Assembly: GCA_007118495.1 (NCBI GenBank)
Contig: SKRM01000046.1
Coordinates: 1 to 60,718 of the forward strand
DNA length: 60,718 nt
Reading direction: 5' to 3'
Origin: Bacteroidales bacterium
GTDB lineage: Bacteria > Bacteroidota > Bacteroidia > Bacteroidales > UBA7960
In this document: positions 25,873 to 34,668 of the stretch, in pieces
Layout: each line of letters opens with the position of its first letter
Position numbering within the stretch: position 1 is the stretch's first letter
The notes under the pieces: generated by a model
Database searches by the model: none
What the model was told of the DNA's origin: nothing
The model's input: only the letters and a program-made list of their open reading frames with translations
Made by a program: the position numbers and the translations under genes

Positions 25873-27108
25873 TTAAAAGTAGTAAAGTGTGGTGAAAAGG
25901 AGTCGCATATTTCCGACCTCCCTGTTATTCAATACCTTTCCCATACTATCAGGATCACCATATGCAGCAACCGTATATTCAAGCTCTGCACACATGGATA
26001 ATCTGCCTGAATTTACGGTAAAGGACGGAGCCATACGGTAAACATAGGCTATGTCGCTTCCCCTTCCGAAATAGCGACCTGATATCTCATGCCTTGAACC
26101 GTAATTATGGGCATACCCCATAAAAACTCCACCCTGCACACGCTCACCATAAAGAATATTCAGCCACGCAAACAGATGATTTATTGGAGTATATGACGCC
26201 ACTCCGGTAACGGGATCAATGACACTTTCACCATATCCGCCGAGCATCAGGTGCTCACTCATGTTCTGGCCATAAATGGATTTTACTTTGATATCCCAGA
26301 GGCCTGGTCGCAGCCGACCATAGGCCATAAAGGCATAATTGCCCATGCGCTCATTCGTATAATAACCCAGAGAACTAACTTTCTCAGGCCGCAACACCTT
26401 GTAGTCGGCAGCCAGTCCAAATATACCTTCTCTGGTATATACCGTCCACTGAATATGGGCATTTGGAATTCCTGCCTGCCTGATGTAGTCAGACGAAGGA
26501 CCTACCGGACCATCACTTGCATTGTCACGTTGTCCGATCAAGGCAAACTGCCATCTGGTTTTACCCCTATCATAAGATAAAGCAAGCTGTGGATTACGTA
26601 TAAAAGGTTGAAATGGAGCACCAGTGTTTAAGGCAGCCACCGTTGGGAAAACCTCAGTTACAAACATGGGGTGCCACCACTGCCCCATGAGCAGATCAAA
26701 TGTTTCCCAATGTATGCGCACAAATGCATGTCTTAAACGCAATCCATTAATGTCTTGATTGGTCACTCCGGTAAAATCAGCTTCAATTAATCCGGTTACC
26801 CTTCCGCCGAACGCATCCGGGCCACTGATTTGGGCAGCCACCCTTGAGGCAATGGCCGAATAATTGAACGAACGATCTGCGTGAAGATCTCTTCCGTTAA
26901 TATCTGGATTTATGTTGGCAGGAAACAAATGCACCAGATCTTCACGGGCCCCGACTACGGTGCGTGAATCAATCCAGTAATCTGTTTTCACGAAACCCGA
27001 TATTTTGACTAAAGGCGACCCGGTTGAGGTGGTATCAGCATAGTTTTCATTTGCCACGACAACCGTAACAAAACAAATTAATCCGATAAAGGAAATTATT
27101 TTTAGCAT
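25873..27108 (-). CDS. Outer-membrane porin-like beta-barrel (DcaP-like)
   Basis: A 411-aa protein with a short signal peptide (cleavage near 'VVVANENYA'), long alternating beta-strand sequence and a C-terminal phenylalanine ('LLFTTLYYF') as required for outer-membrane barrel assembly. 'KISGFVKTDYWIDSRTVVG' at the mature N-terminus and 'RHAFVRIHWETFDLLMGQWWHPMF' resemble DcaP-superfamily porins. It follows the sodium-solute symporter gene by 16 bases on the same strand, so it probably supplies that symporter with its substrate across the outer membrane. The substrate is not evident. Confidence 0.78.
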   Translation of the reverse strand: MLKIISFIGLICFVTVVVANENYADTTSTGSPLVKISGFVKTDYWIDSRTVVGAREDLVHLFPANINPDINGRDLHADRSFNYSAIASRVAAQISGPDAFGGRVTGLIEADFTGVTNQDINGLRLRHAFVRIHWETFDLLMGQWWHPMFVTEVFPTVAALNTGAPFQPFIRNPQLALSYDRGKTRWQFALIGQRDNASDGPVGPSSDYIRQAGIPNAHIQWTVYTREGIFGLAADYKVLRPEKVSSLGYYTNERMGNYAFMAYGRLRPGLWDIKVKSIYGQNMSEHLMLGGYGESVIDPVTGVASYTPINHLFAWLNILYGERVQGGVFMGYAHNYGSRHEISGRYFGRGSDIAYVYRMAPSFTVNSGRLSMCAELEYTVAAYGDPDSMGKVLNNREVGNMRLLFTTLYYF

Positions 27109-27124
27109 GGTTCAAAATCATTAA

Positions 27125-28570
27125 TCAGCCTCTTACAGACAAGGACTTGTTCCTGAAATAACTTACAATAGGGTTGAGAGCCAGAGAGGTAAACATTCCA
27201 ATGGTTCCGGCCTGGGGTGAAGGAATTCCTGCCATATAAAGAACCAGACACACAAATAATCCGCCCATCCCTGAGGCTATGGCACCGCTGCGCCGAACTT
27301 TCTTACTGTACAAACCCCAGATAAATGGGCCGAGAAAGAACGACCCCAAAGCGCCCCATGATATCCCCAAAATGGCCACGATACTGTCGAGATTCATAAA
27401 CGCCAGCCAGACTGAGAGTACAATAAACAACGTGCTCATTACACGCATCAGCATGGTGAGTTGCTTGTCGCTTGCATTTTTGTTGATAAATCCCTGGTAA
27501 AAATCTTTGGCGAAAGTTGAGCTTGAAACCAAAACAAGAGCAGCCAGGGTTGACATCGAAGCTGACAACATCAACATCAAAATGATCACGTTTAGTGAAA
27601 CCGGAAGCACGCTGACAAGCAATTCGGGCATTAAAATATCAAAAATGGGTTCACCCTGCAAGTTAAAAGCTGCGGGAGAGCTTTCAGGATTCAGAAAAAC
27701 CCGTGATGTGGCCCCAACAAAATAGGCTACACCTCCGATAAGCAGTGCAAAAAGTGTCGAGGCAACCATACCGCGTTTTATTGTGGCTTTGTCTCTGATG
27801 GCGAAAAACTTCTGCATTAATTGAGGCATGGCAAATGGAGCCATACTGGTAAGAAGCACAAGAGAAAGCAAGGGCCACCAGCCCGGGGGGCCTACCACCC
27901 TGACCAGGGCCGGATCAATATTGGCAAGGTTGGCGGCAATATTGGGTATCCCCCCACCGGCCCTCGAGGTGCTGACAAACAAAATTACCACACTAACGGC
28001 CATTATTACACCAAAAATTGTGTCTATCATGGCCATTGATTTATAACCCCCCAACACCATATACAAGGCTGTAAAGAAGCCCATGAATACGAGGGCATGC
28101 CAGTATTCAATCTGAAAATTTGACGTAAATAAATAGGAAAGCCCCATAAATACTGCGGCTGTGTAAGGGATCATAAAAACAAATATGACCATGCTGGACA
28201 AAAGTTTCAGCTCAGGCGACCTGTATCGGTTCTGAAGAAATTCAGGCAATGTGCTGGCACCATATTCACGTGCAGCATCCTTGAGTTTGCGCCCAACTAC
28301 CCACCAGACGAGCAATACACCAACCAGGGCATTGACAAGGGCTATCCACAATCCTGAAAAACCAAAATTCCAACCAATGTTCCCTGCAAAACCGATAAAT
28401 AATACGGCACTGAAGTAAGCTGTCCCATATGAGAAAGCAGTCATCCAGGGCCCGACATTTCCACCACCAAGGTAAAAGTCATTAAATGATTTGGTGCTTC
28501 TGTATCCCCTGATACCGATAATAATGATCATCAAGGCATAAAGTGCAAGGACAATTATTCTCAAATCCAT
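27125..28570 (-). CDS. Sodium:solute symporter (SSS family)
   Basis: An SSS-family cation-coupled permease of 481 aa with about 13 transmembrane helices. 'RSTKSFNDFYLGGGNVGPWMTAFSYGTAYFSAVLFIGFAG' is the family N-terminal signature, and 'GGYKSMAMIDTIFGVIM' the later conserved block. The longest reading frame starts at a GTG (28603) that lies in the -7 box; ATG 28570 begins immediately before the first helix and is preferred. It forms an operon with the porin gene downstream. The promoter shares a nearly identical core with that of nth and an 18-mer and palindrome with the DUF5606 gene. Substrate is unknown (proline, pantothenate, sugar and carboxylate carriers all occur in this family). Confidence 0.88.
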   Translation of the reverse strand: MDLRIIVLALYALMIIIIGIRGYRSTKSFNDFYLGGGNVGPWMTAFSYGTAYFSAVLFIGFAGNIGWNFGFSGLWIALVNALVGVLLVWWVVGRKLKDAAREYGASTLPEFLQNRYRSPELKLLSSMVIFVFMIPYTAAVFMGLSYLFTSNFQIEYWHALVFMGFFTALYMVLGGYKSMAMIDTIFGVIMAVSVVILFVSTSRAGGGIPNIAANLANIDPALVRVVGPPGWWPLLSLVLLTSMAPFAMPQLMQKFFAIRDKATIKRGMVASTLFALLIGGVAYFVGATSRVFLNPESSPAAFNLQGEPIFDILMPELLVSVLPVSLNVIILMLMLSASMSTLAALVLVSSSTFAKDFYQGFINKNASDKQLTMLMRVMSTLFIVLSVWLAFMNLDSIVAILGISWGALGSFFLGPFIWGLYSKKVRRSGAIASGMGGLFVCLVLYMAGIPSPQAGTIGMFTSLALNPIVSYFRNKSLSVRG

Positions 28571-28602
28571 TGAAGAAGGTTTTTTTGGTATAACAGCGGG
28601 CA

Positions 28603-28626
28603 CAAATGTACATGATTTTTTTTATG
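28603..28626 (-). promoter_or_regulatory. Promoter core of the symporter-porin operon (A-tract + TACATTTG)
   Basis: On the minus strand: CAT, eight A, TCATG, then TACATTTG as the -7 box. All but one of the 24 bases match 37548-37571 upstream of nth. The box ends 33 bases before the ATG at 28570. Confidence 0.65.
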
Positions 28627-28633
28627 CGCATAG

Positions 28634-28662
28634 TACACACAGACGCATGAAAATTTTCATGC
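28634..28662 (-). promoter_or_regulatory. Palindrome and shared 18-mer upstream of the symporter
   Basis: The perfect 18-base palindrome GCATGAAAATTTTCATGC (28645-28662) overlaps, on the minus strand, TTCATGCGTCTGTGTGTA (28634-28651), which is identical to 4846-4863. It lies just upstream of the promoter core. Confidence 0.6.
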
Positions 28663-29057
28663 AGAAGCTTTCTGACTCCTGATCATAGGTTTGTGTTAAT
28701 ACAGATATTTATCCTGAATACATACACAATATGAGCGTGTTTTAATACCATGAATAAGTAATCATACGTAGTTGCATAAAGTGCATACTTGTGGTACGAT
28801 ATTTGGTACATACTCAGTTAGTCGACATATGACCCAAAAAGCTTGTTAAACAAGCGTTGTATACAAACTGAGCTTCCATGGAACATGGGTTATGACGAAA
28901 AGATTTATGCATTGGTAGGACGAACCGATATATCGGCAGACATTGCAACAAACACATAGGAAATATCGTAATTAATCATGAATTTTACAGCCTTCATTTT
29001 TAAAAAAACAACAGAATAAATAAATGAGGTTGAGCAGTTCACCTTAATGATCGAGCC
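28663..29057. other. Long leader/intergenic region upstream of the TonB receptor
   Basis: About 395 bases with no convincing gene. It contains three perfect inverted repeats: GCTTGTTAAACAAGC (28841-28855), CCATG-GAA-CATGG (28876-28888) and CCGATATATCGG (28925-28936). An open frame of ~46 codons crosses 28822-28962 but has no good start or recognisable product. No TAnnTTTG box with proper spacing was identified for the receptor gene. Confidence 0.5.
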
Positions 29058-31775
29058 ATGAAATTTTATCTCAGTTACCTGTTTATGATCATCATTTTAG
29101 CAACTTATCCCGTGGCGTCACATGCCATGACATCAGAATCTGAAAGGGCACCACAACCTCCATCTGAAAACCTCATGCCTGCTGAGCAATTGCTACAGAG
29201 GCTTCAGGAAAAACACAATGTACAGATATTTTATCTGCCATTCTGGATCAAAGATCAGTTTTTCAGCGCTGAATTCCTTGACATGAGCCTGGAACAAGCA
29301 GTATTTACTATAGGTCGGGAGCTTGACCTTACCCCCCTGTTTGTTGATGGCAACATCATGTTTGTACCCTCTGAAGGAAGAGACCACAGGGGTGTAGCCA
29401 TGGATCTGGATCAAATGACAGTTGGATCGCCCGATGAATTCGGCCGCCACTCCAGGGCCACCCTTTCGGGCACCATCGTATGCGGTACCACAGGCGAATT
29501 GCTCATTGGCGCTGTGCTTTATGATCCGGTAACCGGCGAGGGGGTGTCAACGGATATAGACGGCAGGTTTTCCATTGTCTTGCCAACGGGTGATCTGCGT
29601 CTGCGATTATCCTATGTTGGCTATGAAGTTCTCCATCAACCCCTGACACTTTACAGTGATGGAGAAACTACTTTTTCTCTTTTTGAAAGCAGTGTGCAAC
29701 TGGGTGAAGTTACAGTTACCGCCAGACGGGCTGAAGAAAATATTTCCCGGACACAAATGAGTATGATCAACCTTGACTCAAAAGCCATAGAAGAGTTACC
29801 GGGTACTTTTGGTGAAAGAGATATAGTGCGAAGCATTACCTTGCTCCCCGGGGTACAAACCGTTGGTGAATTCGGAACCGGGTTCAATGTCCGTGGCGGA
29901 AGTGCTGACCAAAACCTGATTCTGCTTGAAAATGTCCCCCTGTTCAACTCATCCCATTTGCTGGGTTTGATTTCGGTGGTTAACCCTGACCTGGTCTCGA
30001 ATGTAACCCTTATGAAGGCAGGTGTGCCTGCAAAATTCGGTGAAAGAGCGTCGTCTGTCATGGATGTCAGGCTGAACAATAGTCTGGAACAAGAAAGAAC
30101 CTCGGTGATGGGGGGTATCGGACTACTTAACAGCCGGATACTGCTTGAGACACCGGTTGTAAAAGAAAAGGCCACCCTTTATCTGGGTGCCAGATCTTCA
30201 TATTCTGACTTTTTTCTCAGAAATGCCCGCCATGAAGACCTGATGAATAGCACGGCCAGTTTCTACGACCTGACCGGTACCCTCAATATTGCCATCAACC
30301 CCAGAAACCGGCTCACTGTTTTCGGTTACCACAGCTTTGACAGGTTCGGATTTGGAAATGAAACCACCCACGAATATACCAACACCCTGGCGTCACTCAG
30401 GCTCAACTCAGCCATCAGCGGCAGACTGTCTTCCACACTCGTAATGGGAATCAGCGACTACCGTTACCGCATCCTGGAAGAATCAGAGATCATGCCACAA
30501 CTTGATTATTATATGGATTCGGCTATCGACTACAAGACCCTGAAATATGTTTTGTCGTTCCACCCAAACACTTTACATACCATTGAAATGGGAGTACAGG
30601 CAGTGGGTTACGATATTGACCCCGGTGCCATGTATCCATCAGGATCAGAATCGGTAATTTCAAGCCTGCTGATGGATACAGAAAGAGGGCTGGAGTTGTC
30701 AGCATTTATATCAGATGATATTTCAATTTCAAACCAATTCAGTCTGGAACTGGGTCTTCGGTTTACGCAGTATCTGCAGCTGGGCGCCGGCAAAGTATAC
30801 GAGTATGCTGAAGGGTTACCACGGCAGCGAGAGCACATCATTGACACATTGTTTTATGACAAGAATGAAGTTATATCACGCTACCACGGATTTGAACCAA
30901 GAATAGGCATGCGGTATAGTTTCACAGACTACAGCTCCTGGAAACTTAGCTTCAACAGGCATTATCAATATATCAACCTGATATCCAATACAGCCATCAT
31001 GGCTCCGGCCGATATCTGGAAGCTCAGCGATACACACATCAAGCCTCTGAAAAGCGATCAGCTCGCTCTGGGATATTTCAGGAACTTTTTCGACAATTCA
31101 CTGGAAACTTCTCTGGAGGTTTATTATAAGCAACTCTCTAATGTTATTGAATACCGGAGCGGAGCAGAAGTGGTCATGAACGAATTTCTGGAAACTGACA
31201 TTCTGGATGCCGAAGGATATAACTATGGAGCAGAACTCTATATCAGGAAAAACTCCGGGAAACTTACCGGATGGACCAGCTACACCTATTCTTCTTCACA
31301 AAGGAGAACCAATACGGCAACACCGGGAGACCAGATCAATAAAAATGCATGGTTTCCTTCAAACTATGACCGGCCCCACAACCTGGTGGTCAATGCCGGG
31401 TATAATATTTCACGCAGGGTCAGGCTGGCCGGAACCTTCTCATACAGCACCGGAAGGCCCATTACCCTGCCCGAATTTACCTATTGGCACAGCGGTGACC
31501 TGATGGTATATTTTTCAGACAGGAATAAATACAGGTTACCAGATTACCACCGGCTTGATATCTCTATTTCAATTGGTGAGAACCTGAACATCAGAGAACG
31601 TGGCAATAGCTCATGGACCATCGCCCTGATGAATGTATATGGCCGGAAAAATCCATACTCCGTATTTTACAGAAGAGAACACGGCACCCTTCATCCCATT
31701 GACTCGTTTAATTTATATCAGTTGTACATTGTTGGCAGACCACTGCCCACCATCACTTACAACTTTTCTTTTTAA
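29058..31775 (+). CDS. TonB-dependent outer-membrane receptor with STN and carboxypeptidase-regulatory domains
   Basis: A 905-aa receptor. After the signal peptide (ending near 'VASHA'), residues ~40-105 form an STN (secretin/TonB short N-terminal) domain; ~135-215 a CarboxypepD_reg-like beta-sandwich ('GTIVCGTTGELLIGAVLYDP', 'LRLSYVGYE'); ~220-345 the plug ('GFNVRGGSADQNLILLENVPLFNSSHLLG'); the rest is the 22-strand barrel ending in 'TITYNFSF', with the terminal Phe for assembly. No SusD partner is encoded next door, so this is not a Sus-type polysaccharide locus. The STN domain implies signalling to an anti-sigma factor, but no FecI/FecR pair is present in the window. It is followed within 21 bases by a DUF4249 lipoprotein gene. 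Confidence 0.93.
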   Translation: MKFYLSYLFMIIILATYPVASHAMTSESERAPQPPSENLMPAEQLLQRLQEKHNVQIFYLPFWIKDQFFSAEFLDMSLEQAVFTIGRELDLTPLFVDGNIMFVPSEGRDHRGVAMDLDQMTVGSPDEFGRHSRATLSGTIVCGTTGELLIGAVLYDPVTGEGVSTDIDGRFSIVLPTGDLRLRLSYVGYEVLHQPLTLYSDGETTFSLFESSVQLGEVTVTARRAEENISRTQMSMINLDSKAIEELPGTFGERDIVRSITLLPGVQTVGEFGTGFNVRGGSADQNLILLENVPLFNSSHLLGLISVVNPDLVSNVTLMKAGVPAKFGERASSVMDVRLNNSLEQERTSVMGGIGLLNSRILLETPVVKEKATLYLGARSSYSDFFLRNARHEDLMNSTASFYDLTGTLNIAINPRNRLTVFGYHSFDRFGFGNETTHEYTNTLASLRLNSAISGRLSSTLVMGISDYRYRILEESEIMPQLDYYMDSAIDYKTLKYVLSFHPNTLHTIEMGVQAVGYDIDPGAMYPSGSESVISSLLMDTERGLELSAFISDDISISNQFSLELGLRFTQYLQLGAGKVYEYAEGLPRQREHIIDTLFYDKNEVISRYHGFEPRIGMRYSFTDYSSWKLSFNRHYQYINLISNTAIMAPADIWKLSDTHIKPLKSDQLALGYFRNFFDNSLETSLEVYYKQLSNVIEYRSGAEVVMNEFLETDILDAEGYNYGAELYIRKNSGKLTGWTSYTYSSSQRRTNTATPGDQINKNAWFPSNYDRPHNLVVNAGYNISRRVRLAGTFSYSTGRPITLPEFTYWHSGDLMVYFSDRNKYRLPDYHRLDISISIGENLNIRERGNSSWTIALMNVYGRKNPYSVFYRREHGTLHPIDSFNLYQLYIVGRPLPTITYNFSF

Positions 31776-31796
31776 CCAGGTAAAGTTATCAAGCAT

Positions 31797-32867
31797 ATGA
31801 AAACACGTTCAATAATCCAAATAACAGCTATAAGCATGGTGATCATGCTGCAGTTCTCAGCATGCCAGGAGCTTTACGACCCTAAACTTGAAATTGACAA
31901 GAAATACCTGGTGGTGCAGGGTCTGTTGCCCGATGACGGACCCGGGCAGGTAATACTTTCTTATGCATCGGTGTTCGGTCAGGCACGGCACAGAACCCCG
32001 GTATTCGACGCCATCGTTCACATTGAAACAGGACAGGGAGAAATGGTGCTTCTGGATGGCTGGGCAAATGGATACTATTACACCCCCTATAGCTTCAGGG
32101 GTAAAGTGGGCGAGACCTATATCCTTCACGTTGAAACACCTGATGGGTTTTCATACCGGTCAAAGCCACAAACCATTGAGCCACCCATAGAGATTGCCAG
32201 CGTTGACGCATCAACAGGCACTGATTTCCAGTATTTCCACTCCCATGTGTCAGACAGGGTTTTTCAAAGGGAAATTGAAGGGACCCATGTGTATATTGAA
32301 CCCGCAAACAGCCCGCTCCAGTCAATACAATACCGGTTCATCTCCAACCTCTACCTGCAATACACTATTTCAACGGGAGGCGGCATGGCACCACCCCTCA
32401 TAGACTATTGCTGGCAAAACAGAGAAATTACCAACCTGGTGAGGCGCGATGTATCGCATGATGAGACCAACAGGCTCAGAACTGCATTCATCCCAAGATA
32501 TGGCCACCAAATGCATCATTTCAATTTTCCCCAGAGGGATTACGAATCGCACAGGATGGTCATTCTCCGTCTTTTCTCATTGAACAAAGACAGTTATGCA
32601 TATTATATGGCAAGGCACACGCAGCTAAGTGATGCAGGAAAAATATTTGACCCCATTGCAGCCCAGATTCCGGGTAATATGTATTGCGTTAATGACGAAG
32701 ATCAGCTGGTTTTCGGATTGTTTGAGGCATCTTCAGTAACCGAAAAGGCTTTTAGAACATATATTAACTTCGCAACAAATGAGGCTATGATATTACCTGT
32801 TGACATATCTGAACCAATACCTGTCCAGGGATGCCTGAGAGAAGAGATGCCTCCATTCTGGTTATAG
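31797..32867 (+). CDS. DUF4249-family outer-membrane lipoprotein
   Basis: A 356-aa lipoprotein: signal peptide with lipobox 'QFSAC' (Cys23), then the DUF4249 pattern 'DKKYLVVQGLLPDDGPGQVILSYASVFG', 'GKVGETYILHVETPDGFSYRS'. DUF4249 proteins are repeatedly encoded directly after TonB-dependent receptors in Bacteroidota, which points to a surface lipoprotein partner of the receptor, perhaps analogous to SusD in position; their ligands are unknown. It lies 21 bases after the receptor gene. Confidence 0.88.
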   Translation: MKTRSIIQITAISMVIMLQFSACQELYDPKLEIDKKYLVVQGLLPDDGPGQVILSYASVFGQARHRTPVFDAIVHIETGQGEMVLLDGWANGYYYTPYSFRGKVGETYILHVETPDGFSYRSKPQTIEPPIEIASVDASTGTDFQYFHSHVSDRVFQREIEGTHVYIEPANSPLQSIQYRFISNLYLQYTISTGGGMAPPLIDYCWQNREITNLVRRDVSHDETNRLRTAFIPRYGHQMHHFNFPQRDYESHRMVILRLFSLNKDSYAYYMARHTQLSDAGKIFDPIAAQIPGNMYCVNDEDQLVFGLFEASSVTEKAFRTYINFATNEAMILPVDISEPIPVQGCLREEMPPFWL

Positions 32868-32918
32868 AATTACATTGTTATCATCCACTACCAAAAGCAG
32901 AGAAATATCTTTTTAATA

Positions 32919-34658
32919 ATGAAACAATTGCCAATTTTTAGAAAAAGCCTGGTCTGTATTGTATTTGGGTTCTTATTTTCTGCTGGCTTATTTGGCCAGT
33001 CCTTATTGGAACCAGAAATTAAAGAGCATATCTATGTTCATACAGATCGCGATCTTTTCGTAGCCGGTGAGTACATGTACTTTTCCATGTACCTTTTCAG
33101 CAGTGCCACTCAGCCGGAACAAAAAAGCAAATATGCCTATCTTGCGTTGCGCAGTGCATCAGGTGTGGTAGAACGCCTCACCCTTAAACTGGGAAACGGT
33201 GAGGCAAATGGTGCCATTTACCTGCATGACACGTTGTCTACAGGTTTTTATGAATTGGTCGGATTCACAAATTGGATGCGCAATGGCCCGGAAGATGCCT
33301 ACTTTAGGAAACCTGTTTTTATAGCTAACAGGTTTGATGATAAACTTGACATCATCACCAGACCTTTGCATGACGTGGATAGCAGCCTCGATGCAGGCAC
33401 AGAAAAGCCTCAGGCAAACGGGTTACGCATTTCTGTTCCGTCACGTGAACTGGGAAAAAGAACGAATGCTTCACTGGTGGTTGAACCAACGGGTATCCCG
33501 GGATCTAAAGCCGATGTCTCCATCAGTATAGCCCAGTCAGCCACCTTGCTGAACAACAATGAATTTGCTACAGGCTCGCTGACAACAACTCAGGCAGGAC
33601 AGCAAAGACAGCAAAGACAGCAACAATATATCATGGAAACTGACAACCTGATTTTAAGCGGTCAGGTAGTCGCGGCAAATGACAATTCTCCTCAACCGGA
33701 GCAAACCATTTTGCTGAGTGTTCCTGACACCCTGCCCAACCTGAAATACACCCTGAGTAATGAAGAGGGATATTTTCATTTTTTGCTGAATGATTACTTC
33801 TATGACAAGGTATTGTTCCTTTCGGTTAAACCAGGTGAAGAAACTGTACCAACCAATATAATCCTGTCAGACAAATTCGACTTTACTTTGCCCATGAGCA
33901 CCCCCGACCCTTCTGTACTTTGGGAAAAGAGAGATATTATCAGACAAAGCCAGGATATGGTGAGGATACAAAAAACCTATGGTGTCTCTCATATGCAGAA
34001 GCAGGAAGCAGGATGCAGCCAAAACAGCCCTCCACCAAAGATTTTTTCGCAGGCAAATATCATGATCTATTCCGATCATTATATTCCTTTGGATGACATA
34101 TATGAAATGGTAAGAGAGATTATTCCGGCATGGCGCCTCAGGAGGTCTGGCGGGGTGATCAGCCATAACCTCACAAACGTGACAACCCGGGCCTCACTGC
34201 CAGGCCAACCGGTTTTTTTTCTTGACGGTATATTTGCCCACGATCCAGTACCATACTTTGATCTGAGCTCACCTGAGATTTATAAAATAGAGATACTCAA
34301 TAAAGAATGGATGCATGGGGAACTCTATTTTCCAGGTATCATACATATTGTCAGCCACCAGGCTGAAGTCAATCTTGAAAAGATTAACGGCAAATATGTG
34401 AGAACTGTGCTTGAGTCACCAGCACCTCTTGTGGATTTTTCGCCGCCCGACTATGACCGGATTACTGATAACCAGCCACATATGCCTGATATCAGACAAT
34501 TAATTCACTGGCAACCTTCATTGCGTTTGCAAAATGGAGAACCAGCCCAAATACATTTTTCTACAAGTGATATTGGTGGAGAATATGTCATCACAATAAA
34601 AGGTGTGACATCAACAGGAGAACCCATTTTTCAGCAGGAAACCATTTTCGTACAATAA
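32919..34658 (+). CDS. Exported MG2-like protein with a TonB plug-like C-terminal domain
   Basis: A 579-aa secreted protein. After the signal peptide ('LVCIVFGFLFSAGLFGQ'), residues ~36-145 resemble an alpha-2-macroglobulin MG2 domain ('EHIYVHTDRDLFVAGEYMYFSMYLF'). A middle region has a short Q/R-rich repeat (33595-33633) and then a CNA-B/carboxypeptidase-regulatory-like segment ('LSGQVVAANDNSPQPEQTILLSV', 'NEEGYFHFLLND'). Near residues 425-480, 'GQPVFFLDGIFAHDPVPYFDLSSPEIYKIEILNK' followed by a glycine and 'GIIHIVSH' resembles the TonB-receptor plug, but no barrel follows; the protein ends after ~100 more residues. It probably interacts with the neighbouring receptor. The domain calls are by eye and moderately secure. 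Confidence 0.7.
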   Translation: MKQLPIFRKSLVCIVFGFLFSAGLFGQSLLEPEIKEHIYVHTDRDLFVAGEYMYFSMYLFSSATQPEQKSKYAYLALRSASGVVERLTLKLGNGEANGAIYLHDTLSTGFYELVGFTNWMRNGPEDAYFRKPVFIANRFDDKLDIITRPLHDVDSSLDAGTEKPQANGLRISVPSRELGKRTNASLVVEPTGIPGSKADVSISIAQSATLLNNNEFATGSLTTTQAGQQRQQRQQQYIMETDNLILSGQVVAANDNSPQPEQTILLSVPDTLPNLKYTLSNEEGYFHFLLNDYFYDKVLFLSVKPGEETVPTNIILSDKFDFTLPMSTPDPSVLWEKRDIIRQSQDMVRIQKTYGVSHMQKQEAGCSQNSPPPKIFSQANIMIYSDHYIPLDDIYEMVREIIPAWRLRRSGGVISHNLTNVTTRASLPGQPVFFLDGIFAHDPVPYFDLSSPEIYKIEILNKEWMHGELYFPGIIHIVSHQAEVNLEKINGKYVRTVLESPAPLVDFSPPDYDRITDNQPHMPDIRQLIHWQPSLRLQNGEPAQIHFSTSDIGGEYVITIKGVTSTGEPIFQQETIFVQ

Positions 34659-34668
34659 GTCACCAGTC

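Noticed and set aside
28571-28603. GTG start of the symporter gene
   Set aside because: The codon overlaps the -7 box, so it cannot be in the transcript; ATG 28570 fits the family N-terminus.
28822-28962. Open frame of about 46 codons in the leader of the TonB receptor, with a faint transposase-like 'TYDPKSLL'
   Set aside because: No good start codon or upstream signal, ends quickly, and the resemblance is too short to support a gene or mobile-element remnant.
33595-33633. Short CAGCAAAGA-type repeat inside the MG2-like gene
   Set aside because: In frame, only two to three units and encoding a Q/R linker; recorded in the gene entry but not evidence for phase variation.
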